Positions 5,133-5,558 of a stretch of DNA of 5,558 nt are shown in pieces (position 1 is the first letter of the stretch; each line of letters opens with the position of its first letter). Made by a program: the position numbers and the translations under genes. The notes under the pieces were generated by a model. It saw only the letters and a program-made list of their open reading frames with translations, did not search any database and was not told the origin of the DNA. This DNA comes from an uncultured Clostridia bacterium (lineage in GTDB: Bacteria; Bacillota; Clostridia; Saccharofermentanales; Fastidiosipilaceae), in NCBI GenBank assembly GCA_947253135.1, contig CAMXYS010000099.1:1-5558 (forward strand). The letters are read 5' to 3'.

Positions 5133-5558
5133 AGACCTCCGACCGCCCCAACTTAAACAAGGCCGGCCACGAGGCCAGGGGGGCAATCGCAGTGGCAATG
5201 ACTAAGGACAGCAGGACCAAGGTGGCCTGGCCCGTAACCGATAGGGTTTGGAAGGGAATATTAAGGGAACGACTAATGCCGGACGACCACATCAGGCTGC
5301 CGCACAAGCCGGCCACGCTCCCGATCAAGCCCCCCCTGAAGCTGATCAAACCTGCCTCAAATAGGACGGACTTATTTAAAAAGCCCTTGCCTGCACCTAG
5401 GATCTTGAGTGTGGCCAATTCTTTTTTGCGCTCCCTCAACAAGGCCGAAAAAGTCAAGGCTAAAATAAGTACAGCCAGCAACCAAACAATGGCAATTGCC
5501 CCATAAAGCAAGGCAGACAGGGTTCCTAAATTAGCCGAAATATCATTGATAAAGCGTT
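5107..5558 (-). CDS. FtsX/MacB-type ABC transporter permease, C-terminal part (5' end off window)
   Basis: Only the last 149 residues are visible; the frame stays open to the right edge, so the TTG at 5511 is internal and not a start. Three hydrophobic segments can be seen: one near LLYGAIAIVWLLAVLILAL, one in the stretch after EAGLISFRGGLIGS, and one near LVLLSLVIATAIAPLASW. Between the first two lies RERKKELATLKILGAGKGFL, the conserved cytoplasmic turn of FtsX-domain permeases (R-x-x-E-[LI]-A-x-L-x-x-x-GA). The family uses ATP hydrolysis by a LolD/MacB-like partner to move or sense lipids, peptides or antibiotics, rather than forming a classical import channel. The partner ATPase follows 132 bp downstream on the same strand. 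The protein ends soon after the last helix, which is normal for the family. Substrate and total length cannot be judged from this fragment. Confidence 0.9.
   Translation of the reverse strand, partial: RFINDISANLGTLSALLYGAIAIVWLLAVLILALTFSALLRERKKELATLKILGAGKGFLNKSVLFEAGLISFRGGLIGSVAGLCGSLMWSSGISRSLNIPFQTLSVTGQATLVLLSLVIATAIAPLASWPALFKLGRSEVYLDFRSAG

Noticed and set aside
4971..5198. Minus-strand open frame of 75 codons spanning the permease end and the repeat region, ending in TGA overlapping the ATPase ATG
   Set aside because: Its first half is an antisense-quality shifted reading of the permease, its composition is Arg-rich and unnatural, and its second half is just the 15-bp repeat. The permease already ends at a normal family position, so no frameshifted tail is needed.
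5192..5506. 104-codon plus-strand open frame opposite the permease
   Set aside because: Antisense to a conserved FtsX domain; no recognisable domain of its own.

Overview
The window looks like accessory DNA from a Gram-positive, probably anaerobic, member of the Bacillota (Clostridia-like). The reasons are strong AGGAGG-type ribosome binding sites, a lipobox lipoprotein, a sortase-type C-terminal anchor (TPPTG, hydrophobic segment, RRRK) and a membrane protein of a type I know mainly from Firmicutes. I cannot name the species. All convincing genes are read on the minus strand, so transcription runs from high to low coordinates.

Right part (about 2460-5558, visibly richer in G+C): a three-gene ABC transporter cluster. 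It starts with the C-terminal end of an FtsX/MacB-type permease cut by the window edge (5107-5558). After a 132-bp repeat-bearing gap comes a MacB/LolD-type ATPase with all its motifs (4288-4974). Overlapping it by 17 bp is a lipoprotein of the oligopeptide-binding SBP_bac_5 family (2460-4304). An OppA-type binding protein coupled to a MacB-type ATPase and permease is an unusual partnership. The binding protein also carries an Ala/Gly/Pro-rich insertion built from 12-residue repeats.

Middle (2199-2459): an intergenic region with a good minus-strand promoter (2287-2315) for the next gene, a six-helix membrane protein of unknown function (1482-2198, resembling DUF6796).

Left part (336-1475, lower G+C): the C-terminal remnant of a cell-wall-anchored adhesin or pilin-like protein. 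It has no proper start and carries two compensating single-base frameshifts, one at a G7 tract and one at an A AAA AAG tract, about 80 bp apart. The short out-of-frame stretch still encodes sensible domain sequence. This could be recent decay, homopolymer phase variation, ribosomal frameshifting or sequencing error. A clean intrinsic terminator (250-276) ends this unit.

Far left (1-249): no gene is visible. There is a minus-strand promoter (9-37) overlapped by a perfect 8-bp inverted repeat, presumably controlling a gene beyond the left edge. I saw no tRNA, rRNA, CRISPR array, transposase or attachment site.
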